Origin: Candidatus Poribacteria bacterium
GTDB taxonomy: Bacteria > Poribacteria > WGA-4E > WGA-3G
Direction: 5' to 3'
DNA length: 64,000 nt
Assembly: GCA_022821965.1 (NCBI GenBank)
Contig: JAJECN010000010.1
Location: 62,001-126,000, forward strand
The number at the start of each line of letters is the position of its first letter. Position 1 is the stretch's first letter. Below are positions 34,288 to 44,549 of the stretch, in pieces. Under the pieces are notes generated by a model. The model made no database searches. It saw only the letters and a program-made list of their open reading frames with translations, and was not told where the DNA came from. The position numbers and the translations under genes were made by a program.

Positions 34288-35442
34288 TTAGGAAATTTCA
34301 ACGGCAGGTGGGTTGATGAAATCGTGATATTTCTGCGCTACTTTCCCATGGGTTGCGTCGCCAGCGTGGATAAGGACACGGAAGCGGAAGTGCATCTCTT
34401 CACCCTGTTTAAGCGTGTAGGAACCGTCTTTAGAAGGGTCTTTTTCAAAGGTGCCACCTCCGAAAATATTGGTTCCCATTAACCCGTAGTTACGCACGTG
34501 CCAGTATGTCGGATAGCGTGGATTGACAATATGATCGAACACAGCAATCCCAACATGCGTTCCGTCAACCACACCAGAGTAATCGCACCAGTTCGCACGT
34601 TTACCCCAAGTTTCTGGCTGATTGATACCACCGAAAGCATTCTCTATCTTCCCGCCATCCGAAGCGTTCATCGACGGATGTACCCGAATTGTGATAATAC
34701 CGCCCTCCTTGGTATCTCCGAAATGGACATCTCCCGCGGAAGCGATAAAACTCAGATCTAAGTCAAGAATTGCAGCATCCTCAGGTAGGTTGTAGATACG
34801 GAAGTTTTGGTTATCCGTCATCAATACGTCCCCTGCCTGTGTTTGCCAACTATTTTCGGTGTAAATTCTACCGACGACAGTCCCACCCTGTTTTTGTGTG
34901 AAGTTTTGCGGCACGACTCGTCCAGAATTACCGCCTTCACCCCACAGGTCAACATCATTGACTTCACCATAAGCGACATAGAGAGAGCGGTGATGGCGGT
35001 GATCTGTTGAGATCTCGCTTGTTTCACCACGTGTTACTTCACATCCATTGGGACCGTGAACAGGAAAGAAATAGGGGCGGAACTGCGTTTCAGCATAGCG
35101 AAATGTTGTGAAGTGCCGGTCATTGAGTGTAACGACGATCGTTTCGGCTTCGTCTTTTAATTGAACACCTGTCTCTCCAGCGACGCTTCCCTCAGAAAGG
35201 GTATAGGTGCGTGAGTCACCGGCGGCAAGTCCATTAAGTATCCAAGTTAAAGTCGTAATGCCATCTTCGCCAGCGTAACACTGCGCTGAGATGACATCAC
35301 CGGACGCAACATCTGTCAAGATGACGGCATGATCGTGAAGTTGGCTCACGCCAGGATGCTCAAGACTCACACTAACCGGACACCCGTCTCGGTCGTGAAA
35401 GCCAGCGTTGACGGTGAGCGTCGGAAGGTCCTGATTTGCCAT
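34288..35442 (-). CDS. DUF6807 (PmoA-like) family protein
   Basis: This 384-residue protein matches the 'methane oxygenase PmoA' DUF6807 family, despite the name not a methane monooxygenase. Diagnostic features are RYAETQFRPYFFPVHGPNG, STDHRHHRSLYVAYGEVN and VDLWGEGGNSGR near residues 110-175. The DHRHHRSLY cluster could bind metal. The start at 35440-35442 has AAGGAG five bases upstream; the longer frame is unsupported. It neighbours a Gfo/Idh/MocA dehydrogenase, a common pairing in sugar catabolism of Planctomycetes-type genomes. Confidence 0.82.
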   Translation of the reverse strand: MANQDLPTLTVNAGFHDRDGCPVSVSLEHPGVSQLHDHAVILTDVASGDVISAQCYAGEDGITTLTWILNGLAAGDSRTYTLSEGSVAGETGVQLKDEAETIVVTLNDRHFTTFRYAETQFRPYFFPVHGPNGCEVTRGETSEISTDHRHHRSLYVAYGEVNDVDLWGEGGNSGRVVPQNFTQKQGGTVVGRIYTENSWQTQAGDVLMTDNQNFRIYNLPEDAAILDLDLSFIASAGDVHFGDTKEGGIITIRVHPSMNASDGGKIENAFGGINQPETWGKRANWCDYSGVVDGTHVGIAVFDHIVNPRYPTYWHVRNYGLMGTNIFGGGTFEKDPSKDGSYTLKQGEEMHFRFRVLIHAGDATHGKVAQKYHDFINPPAVEIS

Positions 35443-35581
35443 AAATCTCCTTTTTCGTATCTTGGTTTCTCTTGGAAATTTTCCCAAGAGCGAAGGGGAA
35501 TCACTTTGTCTGTCAGAGCCATTTCGTTTTGATTGCAGCTATCGTCGTCGTGAGCGAAACTAAATGACTTCATTACTTTTA

Positions 35582-35935
35582 TTAGCTTTCCTCAGAGGTT
35601 AGGGCGAGGATTCCCTCTTCTTCACTATTGTAATTCTCAAAAACGCTCATTAAGCGACCGAGGATGAGAAGGTTGCGGATGTGCGCGCCTGCGTTGACGA
35701 GCGCAGTACGTCCACCTTTGCGTGAAACAGTCACGTTCACGGAGACCAACGTACCGAGACCGCTACTATCCATGCGGGTAACATTCTCAAGGTTAAAGAT
35801 AACCTTTGGAGAGTCAAAATGCTCCTCCAATTCCTCATTAATTTGTTCTCTAATTTCAGCATTTGCTGCACCGATCATGCGTCCGGTGGGGCGAATAACA
35901 ATGACCCCTTCTCTTTGACGTATTTCTGCTAACAT
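35582..35935 (-). CDS. STAS-domain anti-sigma factor antagonist (SpoIIAA-like)
   Basis: This 117-residue single-domain protein has the STAS core VIFNLENVTRMDSSGLGTLV; the Ser in DSSG would be phosphorylated by an anti-sigma kinase. Such proteins release sigma factors by partner switching. No kinase (RsbW-type) or phosphatase is seen within the window, so its partners are encoded elsewhere. AAAGGA lies six bases before the ATG, and a well-formed promoter lies about 80 bp upstream. A role in localisation or signalling without a sigma factor is possible. Confidence 0.87.
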   Translation of the reverse strand: MLAEIRQREGVIVIRPTGRMIGAANAEIREQINEELEEHFDSPKVIFNLENVTRMDSSGLGTLVSVNVTVSRKGGRTALVNAGAHIRNLLILGRLMSVFENYNSEEEGILALTSEES

Positions 35936-36018
35936 CTATTTTCCTTTCTTAATTGTTCGTGTTAAAAATTAATACGGGCTTACGAATTATACCCTAACGA
36001 AGAAATTTTCAATACGTT

Positions 36019-36047
36019 AATATAGTTGTTTTTAAAAACTTTGTCAA
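36019..36047 (-). promoter_or_regulatory. Predicted strong promoter of the STAS gene
   Basis: On the minus strand TTGACA (36042-36047) and TATATT (36019-36024) are 17 bp apart, about 84 bp upstream of the STAS ATG. The match to the sigma-70 consensus is close. Confidence 0.7.
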
Positions 36048-36070
36048 GATTTTTAGTGCATTTTTAGGAA

Positions 36071-36108
36071 CTATCCAGTTTTTGGAATATGCGCTATCTG
36101 CTGGATAG
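36071..36108. terminator. Inverted repeat downstream of hsdR
   Basis: CTATCCAG and CTGGATAG (8-bp arms) are separated by 22 bases just past the hsdR stop. This may end the restriction operon transcript, but there is no clear T-run. Confidence 0.3.
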
Positions 36109-36156
36109 AAAGAAAAAAGGATCGCTTAGATTTCAAAACGGATTGTTTTCAATCTC

Positions 36157-39100
36157 CTACGCTGCCCAATCCTGACATAACATTTCAGCTTGCTCCAAGA
36201 CAGTTTTAGAAGCCTGCTCCCGCTTGTCAGGTGGGTAACCGTGTTTAAGAAGGATACGTTTCACCAGCCTCCGTATATTCGCGCGAGCACTTTCCTTCAT
36301 TGTCCAGTCAATACTGACGTTCTGCCGAACAGTCTTTACAAGTTCAACAGCGATAGCTCTCAAGGTTTCGTCACCTAACACTTTGACCGCGCTGTCGTTA
36401 ACCTCAAGGGCATCATAAAATGCTAATTCCTCATCTGAAAGTCCTAAATTATCGCCTCGTTCTTGTGCTTGACGCATCTCTTTTGCGATTTGGATGAGTT
36501 CTTCAATTACTTGTGCTGCTTCAATTGCCCGATTCTGGTAGGTGCGAATTGAGCGTTCCAGCATACTGGCAAATGAACGTCCTTGTACAACATTTTTCTG
36601 TGAGCGAGTTCTAATTTCATCATTCAGCAGCCTCTCTAAAAGTTCAACCGCCACGTTTTTATGGGGTAAATCTTGGACTTCTGCCAGGAATTCATCAGAG
36701 AGAATTGAGACATCGGGCTTCTCCAATCCCGCTGCAGTAAAGATGTCAACCACTCCTTCAGAAACGACCGCTTTGGATACTAACTGCTTAATCGCCTGTT
36801 CTGTCATTTCAGCTTGTGCTTCTTCTGGCGTTGAGGGTTTTGCCAAAACGCTTCTTACCGCCTGAAAAAAAGCGACATCGTCGCGTATCTCGGTTGTTTT
36901 CTCATCTGGAACAGCCAGGGCAAACGCTTTGGAGAGCTCGGTGACCGTGCCTAATAAACACTCTTTGCCATCTTTTTGCGTCAATATATGTTCTTGTGCT
37001 GACGGTAGTAATCTAATCCGATCTTCAGCGTTTCCAGTCGTCCAAGATGACCAGTCAAAACCGTGAAAGAGTCCGCAGCAGATTTCGTATTTCTCCAGCA
37101 TCACAGCAACAGCATCAGCTTTATTAAGGGTAGCATCTCCTTTTCCACCACTCTGAGTGTAATTCTGTAATGCCTGTTTTAGGTGGTAAGCAAGCCCTAT
37201 GTAGTCTACAATCAAACCGCCGGGTTTGTCGCGGTACACACGATTGACACGGGCGATCGCCTGCATCAGTCCGTGTCCACGCATCGGCTTGTCTACATAC
37301 ATAGTGTGAAGACTCGGCGCGTCAAATCCGGTTAGCCACATATCACGGACAATGACAAGTTTCAGCGGGTCATTGGCATTTTTGAATCGGGTTGCCATCT
37401 GCTCGCGCCTTGCCTTGTTTCGGATATGTGGCTGCCATGATACATCATCGGAAGCAGAACCTGTCATCACAATTTTTATTACGCCATTCTTGTCATCATC
37501 GTCGTCCCAGTCCGGACGGCGTTTGACAATCGCCTTGTAGAGGTCAACACAGATGCGGCGGCTCATACAAACAATCATTCCCTTACCGTCTATCGTTTCC
37601 AACCGTTCTTCAAAATGTGCGATTATATCATCGGCAATAAGTCCCAGTCGTTTTTCGGTTCCCATTAACTTTTCAAGTTGTGCCCATTTGGTTTTAAGTT
37701 TTTCCTTCTGTGTCACTTCCTCTGTCTCAGTAACTTCCTCAAATTCTGGATCAATGTGAGGCTTTTCATTCTCGTCAAGTTCAATTTTGGCGAGGCGGCT
37801 TTCGTAGTAAATTGGAACAGTGGCACCATCCTGAACCGCCTGTTGGATGTCGTAGATGCTGATGTAATTCCCAAAAACAGCGATGGTATTACGATCCGTT
37901 AATTCAACTGGCGTACCGGTAAACCCGATAAATGAGGCGTTGGGAAGGGCATCGCGTATATGGCGGGCGAATCCATCAATAAAGCCGTACTGGCTACGGT
38001 GCGCTTCGTCCGCGATAAGCACAATGTTTCGTCGGTCAGATAATTGCGGAAAACGGGTTTCCTCACCTTCAGGAAAAAATTTTTGAACTGTGGTAAAGAC
38101 GACTCCACCAGAGGCAACTTGCAGAAGTTCGCGTAAGTGTTGTCTGCTTTGTGCCTGTGCCGGTGTTTGTCGTAGAAGTTGGTGACATCGCGCGAATGTG
38201 CCGAATAGTTGATCGTCCAGGTCGTTTGTGTCAGTGATAACAACAAGGGTTGGGTTTTCCATCTGTGGATGTTGAATAATGCTGCCAGCGTAAAAAGCCA
38301 TTGTCAGACTTTTACCGGAGCCTTGCGTATGCCATACGACACCGCACTGCTTATCTCCGTCCAGAGATGATGCTTGAACGGTTGTATCCACTGCCGTCTT
38401 GACAGCATGGAATTGGTGATAACCTGCGATTTTTTTGGCAATCGCACCGCTCTCAGTTTCCTCAAAAACGATGAAGTGTTTAAGATAACTTAAAAATCGA
38501 TGTTTCTCAAAAGTTCCCTTAATCAATACTTCCAGTTCTAATTCGGTTGATGGTGCCTCGTCCTCTCCCTCAATTGTCCGCCACGGCAGAAACCATTCCG
38601 TATCAGCGGTTAAAGATCCGATACGCGCTTCTAGTCCGTCAGAAATGACGATCGCTTCGTTGTAGGTAAACAGCGTAGGGATTTCCTGTTTGTAGGTCTG
38701 GATTTGGCGAAACGCAGTTAAGACGGTGGCCTTTTCATCGGTCGGATTTTTGAGTTCAAGGACAGCTAAGGGGAGTCCGTTGAGAAACAGTACGATGTCC
38801 GGACGGCGTTCGCTTGCTTCTACCACTGTGAACTGGTTAACTGCCAACCAATCGTTGTTTTTTGGCGTATCAAAATCGACGAATCGTACGCGTTCACCGC
38901 GGATTGTCCCATCGGCTTGCCGATATTCTACCTCTACACCATCAACCAACATCTGATGAAATGCGCGGTTGTTCTGAACCAATGCTGGAGAATCTGGATT
39001 AAGCACCTTGCGGATCGCTTCTTCCTGGGCATCAGTGGGTATTTGTGGGTTTAAGTGGGCAACGGCATCTCGCAGGCGGTTCTCTAAGACGACTTCGCTG

Positions 39101-39231
39101 TAAGTAGAGCGTTCAGCATTGGGTGTGTCTGGGGCGATGTCGGGACCGTGTAAAACGGTATAGCCTAACTCAGCAAGCCAGTTGAGAGAGGCTTCTTCGA
39201 TATCGGATTCGTAAATTGTATTGCGATTCAT
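36157..39231 (-). CDS. hsdR: Type I restriction enzyme, R subunit (helicase-nuclease)
   Basis: This 1024-residue subunit translocates and cuts unmethylated DNA in the HsdRMS complex. The nuclease motif is [20 protein letters not shown] with D145, E159 and K161. The Walker [10 protein letters not shown] is at residues 301-309 and the DEAH box at 408-411. The helicase motif GFTGTPVE and the arginine-rich [15 protein letters not shown] follow. It is the last gene of an operon starting with hsdM at 48.2 kb, and starts 19 bp after the DUF4276 gene. All motifs look intact. Confidence 0.96.
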   Translation of the reverse strand: MNRNTIYESDIEEASLNWLAELGYTVLHGPDIAPDTPNAERSTYSEVVLENRLRDAVAHLNPQIPTDAQEEAIRKVLNPDSPALVQNNRAFHQMLVDGVEVEYRQADGTIRGERVRFVDFDTPKNNDWLAVNQFTVVEASERRPDIVLFLNGLPLAVLELKNPTDEKATVLTAFRQIQTYKQEIPTLFTYNEAIVISDGLEARIGSLTADTEWFLPWRTIEGEDEAPSTELELEVLIKGTFEKHRFLSYLKHFIVFEETESGAIAKKIAGYHQFHAVKTAVDTTVQASSLDGDKQCGVVWHTQGSGKSLTMAFYAGSIIQHPQMENPTLVVITDTNDLDDQLFGTFARCHQLLRQTPAQAQSRQHLRELLQVASGGVVFTTVQKFFPEGEETRFPQLSDRRNIVLIADEAHRSQYGFIDGFARHIRDALPNASFIGFTGTPVELTDRNTIAVFGNYISIYDIQQAVQDGATVPIYYESRLAKIELDENEKPHIDPEFEEVTETEEVTQKEKLKTKWAQLEKLMGTEKRLGLIADDIIAHFEERLETIDGKGMIVCMSRRICVDLYKAIVKRRPDWDDDDDKNGVIKIVMTGSASDDVSWQPHIRNKARREQMATRFKNANDPLKLVIVRDMWLTGFDAPSLHTMYVDKPMRGHGLMQAIARVNRVYRDKPGGLIVDYIGLAYHLKQALQNYTQSGGKGDATLNKADAVAVMLEKYEICCGLFHGFDWSSWTTGNAEDRIRLLPSAQEHILTQKDGKECLLGTVTELSKAFALAVPDEKTTEIRDDVAFFQAVRSVLAKPSTPEEAQAEMTEQAIKQLVSKAVVSEGVVDIFTAAGLEKPDVSILSDEFLAEVQDLPHKNVAVELLERLLNDEIRTRSQKNVVQGRSFASMLERSIRTYQNRAIEAAQVIEELIQIAKEMRQAQERGDNLGLSDEELAFYDALEVNDSAVKVLGDETLRAIAVELVKTVRQNVSIDWTMKESARANIRRLVKRILLKHGYPPDKREQASKTVLEQAEMLCQDWAA

Positions 39232-39250
39232 GTTATTGTCCTAATGTCCC

Positions 39251-39874
39251 CTACACCAACAATTCTTTCCCTACGCATGCTTTGATTCCTTCAAGAAATA
39301 CCTGAAAACTTTTCGATCTGTTCCGACTTGGTACCATGTGTTGTGCAATGTTCTGCGCTACTGTAGGTTTAGATATCCGTCCTCTATAGTAGTTTTTCTG
39401 TATCAATAAATGTTCTAATGCTTCGGACGTGCCGCCCTTGATTGCGTCTGGATTCCTATATTTTGCCTTAGATTGGAGATTTATTGGGATTCTTGGATAA
39501 GCCGTGTGCATCGCTTCAACATCTCCAAAAAACCACGCCTCTAATTCTTCTATTGCCAACCGGTTGACGACTTGAAAATCTTCGTTTGGAGCCGCGCTGG
39601 ACTTTGTCACAAAGCCAGCCTCGTGTGCTGCTGCCTCTAATCTTTCTTTCAATTGGTGGCAGTCTCTTCGGTCTTCATCAATAAGCACAATAATTCGCCA
39701 GTCGTTAGGTATCCCTTGGAGTCCTTTCAAATGATTTGGCAATTCTTCGAGCATATCTTCCTTTCCTTCAAATACATGGAAAATACAAGTGACATGGGGT
39801 GAAAGAATCTTGGGTAAAATGTGTTTTAATGCTTCCTCAGCAGAAGGCTCCTCTAAGAAGAATTTAATGTGCAT
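39251..39874 (-). CDS. DUF4276-type TOPRIM-like protein
   Basis: This 207-residue protein has an acidic N-terminal EEPSAEEA and the TOPRIM-like DxD motif in IIVLIDEDRRD (D66, D68). The conserved RLAIEELEAWFFGDVEAM follows, marking the DUF4276 family. Such proteins pair with AAA ATPases in OLD- and PARIS-type defence systems as the nuclease or effector. The start at 39872-39874 overlaps the end of the SEFIR-ATPase gene by 11 bp, so the two are translated together; the longer ORF start at 39901 would overlap by 38 bp. It lies 19 bp upstream of hsdR. Metal-dependent DNA or RNA cleavage is likely but unproven. Confidence 0.82.
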   Translation of the reverse strand: MHIKFFLEEPSAEEALKHILPKILSPHVTCIFHVFEGKEDMLEELPNHLKGLQGIPNDWRIIVLIDEDRRDCHQLKERLEAAAHEAGFVTKSSAAPNEDFQVVNRLAIEELEAWFFGDVEAMHTAYPRIPINLQSKAKYRNPDAIKGGTSEALEHLLIQKNYYRGRISKPTVAQNIAQHMVPSRNRSKSFQVFLEGIKACVGKELLV

Positions 39875-41534
39875 CCAAACTTCGCTTTGGGCCTCCTGCA
39901 TTGGTCAACGGATCACCGAATTCAAATAATCCTTCCATCCAGAGTTTCCCTAATTTCGCACCTGCTTCCAAAAGCTGCTCTACTCCGAGCATATCCGAAG
40001 CGCGTTTGCAGACTGTGAAGCCTTGCTCATCCCGATAGAGTACCCACACCTCATCAGCACTCAATTCGTTGACAAGGTGAGGTGAATGTGTGGTAATTAT
40101 GAATTGAGAGCGCATTAACGCCTCAATGCACGCCCCGACTAAACCTGTCAGCAGGCGTGGGTGCAGGTAGTTCTCGGGTTCTTCAATGCCGATCAATTGC
40201 GGCGGTTGTGGGTCATGAAATAGCGTCAGGTACGACAGCAGCTTCAATGTGCCATCGGAGGCGAACTTCGCCAAGATAGGTTGTTCAAACGGTGCATCTT
40301 TAATTTGTAGGCGGCGGCGACCACTCATCATTAATTCCGTGTCAACCTTTTCTAAACGAGGCACCTGATTTGATAGGGAAGATATAATTTTCTCCAAACG
40401 TTCTGGGTATCTTTCCTGCAAGTATTGGATAACATTGGGCAAATTGTCACCTGTTGTGGACAATCGCTTTTGCGGTCCATCGTTGGTTGCTTGGCGCGTG
40501 GCATCGGTAGAAAGGTCGGAGAGATACCAATCTGTAATAAAGTGCCGAAGGGCACTGACGCGCGGGTGATGTGTGGATTGACCAAACATACTTGCTGCGA
40601 TCGTTGTGGGATCGTCGAGTTGTTCATCGATAGGTTTATCTGTTTTATCTGGTGTTTCACCAGGAATTACACTGCCTTTTCCGTGATGAAAATTGAGGAA
40701 ACGCACATGTTTTCCGCGACTCCCGCGCCGCCATTGCAGCCACTCGGTTTCAACAAAGGGGCCTTCAGCATTTTCATTAATGGAAAGATGATAAGTAACA
40801 ATTGGGGTTCCAGGTTCCTCACGATATTTCAACTCAAATGCAATTGGTCCATCACAACCGCGTGTTCTCAGTTCTTTAAAACCTTCTCTGTTGTCTAAAG
40901 CACGGCGCAGCCCGTCCGTGAAACATTCAGCGAGGAACGCAAACACATCAAAGAAAGTTGATTTGCCACTACCGTTCGCTCCTAAAAGGACTGTTAACGG
41001 TTTAAGTTGTTTCAATTCTATATCCTGTAACGCTCGGTAGTTTTTTACACGCAATGCCTCAATATGCGGCACCGATGGTCTTTGTCCAGTTGGAACTAAC
41101 AAACGTTCATGGAGCAATTCCTCAAATTTCTCATCAAATTGAGTATCATTCGTAAAGTCAACAGAAACTCTTTCTTGGAGAAAATATGGCGTTTTTTCTT
41201 CTCCGAACATTGGGCGAATTATGGGAATGAATTTGTTAGGTCCGAGATCTTCAACAAGTTTACTGGTCACAATTATCGCTTCATAGCCAACACCGCCTTC
41301 ACCATCGTTTGCTTTTCTCACGTACCTGTCCGTGCAAACAACTAGAACCCAGTCAGAATCTCTAACACCAGATTCCATAAATTGTGTAGAGTCCTCGTCT
41401 AGGTCGGGGTTCCCCTGATAAAGTATAATATCAACGCCATCACGGCGTAATTGCGCAGCGAGTTCAAATACCCATTGTTTATGTGCCTCAGAATCCTGAG
41501 AATATGAAATGAACACTTTAGGATTTTCCGCCAT
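39864..41534 (-). CDS. SEFIR domain fused to AAA_21/SMC-type ATPase
   Basis: This 556-residue fusion has a SEFIR domain at residues 5-140 and an ABC-type ATPase at about 155-540. Walker A is GANGSGKS (185-192), the signature ASDGT (425-429), Walker B LIGIEEPE (447-454) and the H-loop THSPH (482-486). The SEFIR region aligns gaplessly with that of the neighbouring SEFIR protein and keeps GGVGYE (80-85). However, DQWDLGLGDD has become YQGNPDLDED (39-48), so it may be a non-catalytic adaptor. The ATPase resembles those of OLD/PARIS-type systems. Partners are DUF4276 by overlap and the SEFIR protein 165 bp upstream. Sensor-ATPase function is inferred. Confidence 0.88.
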   Translation of the reverse strand: MAENPKVFISYSQDSEAHKQWVFELAAQLRRDGVDIILYQGNPDLDEDSTQFMESGVRDSDWVLVVCTDRYVRKANDGEGGVGYEAIIVTSKLVEDLGPNKFIPIIRPMFGEEKTPYFLQERVSVDFTNDTQFDEKFEELLHERLLVPTGQRPSVPHIEALRVKNYRALQDIELKQLKPLTVLLGANGSGKSTFFDVFAFLAECFTDGLRRALDNREGFKELRTRGCDGPIAFELKYREEPGTPIVTYHLSINENAEGPFVETEWLQWRRGSRGKHVRFLNFHHGKGSVIPGETPDKTDKPIDEQLDDPTTIAASMFGQSTHHPRVSALRHFITDWYLSDLSTDATRQATNDGPQKRLSTTGDNLPNVIQYLQERYPERLEKIISSLSNQVPRLEKVDTELMMSGRRRLQIKDAPFEQPILAKFASDGTLKLLSYLTLFHDPQPPQLIGIEEPENYLHPRLLTGLVGACIEALMRSQFIITTHSPHLVNELSADEVWVLYRDEQGFTVCKRASDMLGVEQLLEAGAKLGKLWMEGLFEFGDPLTNAGGPKRSLDAH

Positions 41535-41699
41535 CTATTACGCCCTACATTTTATCAATAATACGCTTAACAAATTTAATATTATTCGGAAATCAACGAA
41601 ACTAAACGACACAAACCTATCCTCATCAAATTCTACAGCAAGTCTTGATCTGAAAAGGCATAAGGTTATTCCAAGGGTTTGATTAATTAGTGAGTAAAG

Positions 41700-43211
41700 T
41701 TACCGCAAACCCTCAAAGATACGTTGAAAAATATCAGTGAGACCCAAAAGAGGTTCCGGATTAAAAGGTTTCCTGTACTGCAATAATTGGGATAATTGGT
41801 TTTCGGCCAAGCGACACCAATTTTCCCATGAGTTTTCCATCTGCTCACGCGTGACATTTAAGCATGTCCATAATTCCGTAAGTGCTTCTGGATTACGACG
41901 CAGTATGGAAGTCGCGCGTTTTGTTATATCGTAGTCTTCAAAAAGGAAAGTCAACGGGATATTAAAAGGATAATTGGAATAATTGTTTAATCTATCTTGC
42001 CGGTCTGAAGCGATTAACGCTGCTAATTCATGTATATTCATTGCCATGTTATAAGTAACCAATGATGTTCGGTATTCCAATTGAGTTTCAAAAATCGAGG
42101 ATAGCCACTCCCATCTTTTATAAGCTTTAGCGAGGAAGTCCCAACTTTCTATAACATTTGCACTCCGTCCTCCACTAAGATTCGGAGTTTGTCTCCTAAG
42201 TTCTTTTATCTCCCAAGCACAGAGGAACTTTGTTCCATCTGGAATGGGAATTTTAACACGCGCAAGACCCAGGGCAAGGTCTATCTGATTTGTACTCAAA
42301 CTGACACATCCGTGCAAACTAAAATAGACATATCCTAAGGCATTTGGAATGTTTACCCAAGTTGTGTAACCAGCGGGATTCCAGCCTGCAATGTTGAGCA
42401 AATCATCAAGTAAAGATTTTTGATTCCTAAATTCCTCTCTTCCAGATTCAACCCCTACTAACGCAACAATCATTAAGGGTGAAACAATTTCAACCGCTTT
42501 ATCTACAGTCTGGACCAATTGCTCTTTGCTTTCAGGTTTTTGGTTATCCAATTCATCTTGCCGCCATTGGATCAAAGATTCAAATATAGGTTTCCGAATT
42601 TCCTTGATGAGTTGCCGCCATCCAAGTGTATCACCAGCACGCACGAGTTTAGACGCTATTTTGTAAGTTTCTGATGCAGATTCAATCTGCTCCGGAATTT
42701 CCGTCAGTTGTAGGTCTAATTCCGCAGAAGAGAATGGGTTTTTTCCCAAAGGCGGTTTCTCTATAATTGGCATTTCGTGGAGTTCACGAATTAATTTTTC
42801 ACATTCCGCGTCAAATTGAGTGTCATTTCTAAAGTCAGCATAAACCCGGGTTCCTAAGAATGTTGGTGTTTTTTCTTTTCTTAATGCTTGACGGATGATA
42901 GGAATAAATTTGTCTGTCCCTAAATTCTGAACAAGTTCCGCGTTTACAATCATCCGCTCGTAGCCAACGCCACCTTCGGCAGTATTCGCTTTGCTCACGT
43001 ACTTGTCCGTGCAAATGACCAGAACTCTATCAGCATCTACAATACCACGTTCCATGAATCGTGTTACATCATCTCCCAATCCGAGGTCCCACTGATCAAG
43101 TATTGCATCAATACCGTTACGACGAAGTCGCGCGGCGAGTTCGGAGACCCACTGTTTATGCTCTGGAGAGTCATGGGAATATGAAATGAACACTTTAGGA
43201 TTTTCTGTCAT
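41700..43211 (-). CDS. SEFIR-domain protein with unknown C-terminal region
   Basis: This 503-residue protein has a full SEFIR domain at residues 5-140 (KVFISYSHDSPEHKQWV, DQWDLGLGDDVTRFMERG, CTDKYVSKAN and GGVGYE). SEFIR/TIR-type domains in bacterial immunity often consume NAD+ once a partner signals infection. The remaining 360 residues are mostly helical and match no family I know. The start at 43209-43211 lies inside the hsdS coding end, with GGAGG six bases upstream, so hsdS and SEFIR translation are coupled. A second ATG lies 3 bp earlier. Confidence 0.85.
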   Translation of the reverse strand: MTENPKVFISYSHDSPEHKQWVSELAARLRRNGIDAILDQWDLGLGDDVTRFMERGIVDADRVLVICTDKYVSKANTAEGGVGYERMIVNAELVQNLGTDKFIPIIRQALRKEKTPTFLGTRVYADFRNDTQFDAECEKLIRELHEMPIIEKPPLGKNPFSSAELDLQLTEIPEQIESASETYKIASKLVRAGDTLGWRQLIKEIRKPIFESLIQWRQDELDNQKPESKEQLVQTVDKAVEIVSPLMIVALVGVESGREEFRNQKSLLDDLLNIAGWNPAGYTTWVNIPNALGYVYFSLHGCVSLSTNQIDLALGLARVKIPIPDGTKFLCAWEIKELRRQTPNLSGGRSANVIESWDFLAKAYKRWEWLSSIFETQLEYRTSLVTYNMAMNIHELAALIASDRQDRLNNYSNYPFNIPLTFLFEDYDITKRATSILRRNPEALTELWTCLNVTREQMENSWENWCRLAENQLSQLLQYRKPFNPEPLLGLTDIFQRIFEGLR

Positions 43212-44517
43212 CATTTTCCTCCAATATCCCAGCTGCATCGTCTACGTGGATTTCTCCAGATAATAGTTTTGAAAGCAGCCTGTCTCGGATTTGGGAGAGG
43301 GTATGAGATTGTTGATTGTTCATCCGAATTTTCTTCATTAATGGTTTAACAATTTTGCCAAACTCCTGAACAATTGGTACAGTAGGTGCCGCAAACTGAT
43401 AATAATCAAAGCACGACGCTGGTACACGTTGTCGTCCAGTCGTGCCTGTCATATTATGAATGGCAAAAACACGCAGACTATCGCTCCGGGCAAGATAATA
43501 ACCAAATTCAACAGGGAACGGAGGTTTAGGTCGAAGGATTATATATTCGGTTGATCCCCATCCCACCTCGTCCTCGCGTAGAAAATCCACAAAGCCCGTT
43601 TTACCATTTTCAAGGCACGGTGTAATCCTTGCCAAAAGGGTATCCCCGTTAATAAATTTTGTGCCGGAATTAAACTCCCGGGACGTCCAATTATCAGGTC
43701 TGTGTCCTTGCGTTGGTAGATTCTGCATTGGCAAATAAGGAGCAATTGTTTCCTTTTTCAAAACGCGACGCGGATTTACTTCTATCACTTCAGGTAGCGC
43801 AACAACCTTCCATCCTTCTGGAATCTTCCGTAATGGAGAATCCTGAAACGCTGATGGGAATAGTGCAGCGATTTCAGGATTCATGCATGGCGGTTTGTGT
43901 CCTTCCATTTTTGATTTTACGGGGTCAAAGTCTACAAACCATGACTTGAAAATTGCCCGTGCAGTTGCTTCTAAGGTTTCATTCATTTGTCGGTTGAGTT
44001 CTATTTTTTCATCAAGCGTGCCGAGGATGTGAGCGATATGATGTTGTTCAGAGAGAGGTGGAAGTGGAATTTCAACCTTTCTAAGTTCACGCTGAGAAAT
44101 GCCCAAAACAGTAGTACCTGTGGATCTTGCCTTCAACTGGTTTTGCACAAATGCTGCTTGCATTGCAAACTTCAGATAAGTATTGTTTAATACATCTGGT
44201 TTGCCTCTCAAAGTGATAAGTCGCTGACCAAGCGCAACTTTACGATTATCAATTTGGGCAATCTCGCCCAAAGGTGCTTCAGTCGTCATAACGACATCAC
44301 CCGGCTCTGGCAATCCCCGATTCATCCATGAATCATAACCTTCGGAAGCAATGAATTCGGTAGGAGGCATTATCCGACCATCTTTGACAATTTTAGCCGT
44401 AATTAGCGGAACACCAGAAGGCGTTTTGCGCGGGGTCTTACCGCGATAATCAATAATCGCTTTCATGCTATCCTCGACAGATTGAAGTTGCCATCCATCG
44501 GGAAAATCAAACGTCAT
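43195..44517 (-). CDS. hsdS: Type I restriction enzyme, S (specificity) subunit
   Basis: This 440-residue subunit gives the complex its DNA target. Two target-recognition domains lie at about residues 1-160 and 225-400. They are separated by the conserved helical spacer LPPLSEQHHIAHILGTLDEK with NRQMNETLEATARAIFKSWF after it. The C-terminal repeat LRDRLLSKLLSGEI ends the chain. AGAGG lies before the ATG. It overlaps the SEFIR gene by 17 bp. Recognition sequence is not predictable from sequence alone. Confidence 0.93.
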   Translation of the reverse strand: MTFDFPDGWQLQSVEDSMKAIIDYRGKTPRKTPSGVPLITAKIVKDGRIMPPTEFIASEGYDSWMNRGLPEPGDVVMTTEAPLGEIAQIDNRKVALGQRLITLRGKPDVLNNTYLKFAMQAAFVQNQLKARSTGTTVLGISQRELRKVEIPLPPLSEQHHIAHILGTLDEKIELNRQMNETLEATARAIFKSWFVDFDPVKSKMEGHKPPCMNPEIAALFPSAFQDSPLRKIPEGWKVVALPEVIEVNPRRVLKKETIAPYLPMQNLPTQGHRPDNWTSREFNSGTKFINGDTLLARITPCLENGKTGFVDFLREDEVGWGSTEYIILRPKPPFPVEFGYYLARSDSLRVFAIHNMTGTTGRQRVPASCFDYYQFAAPTVPIVQEFGKIVKPLMKKIRMNNQQSHTLSQIRDRLLSKLLSGEIHVDDAAGILEENDDRKS

Positions 44518-44549
44518 AATCTACCTCTGAGAATTGTTTTCAATCTACT

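Noticed and set aside
36542-36865. Plus-strand ORFs inside hsdR as genes
   Set aside because: Shadow frames of a long, fully motif-supported minus-strand gene.
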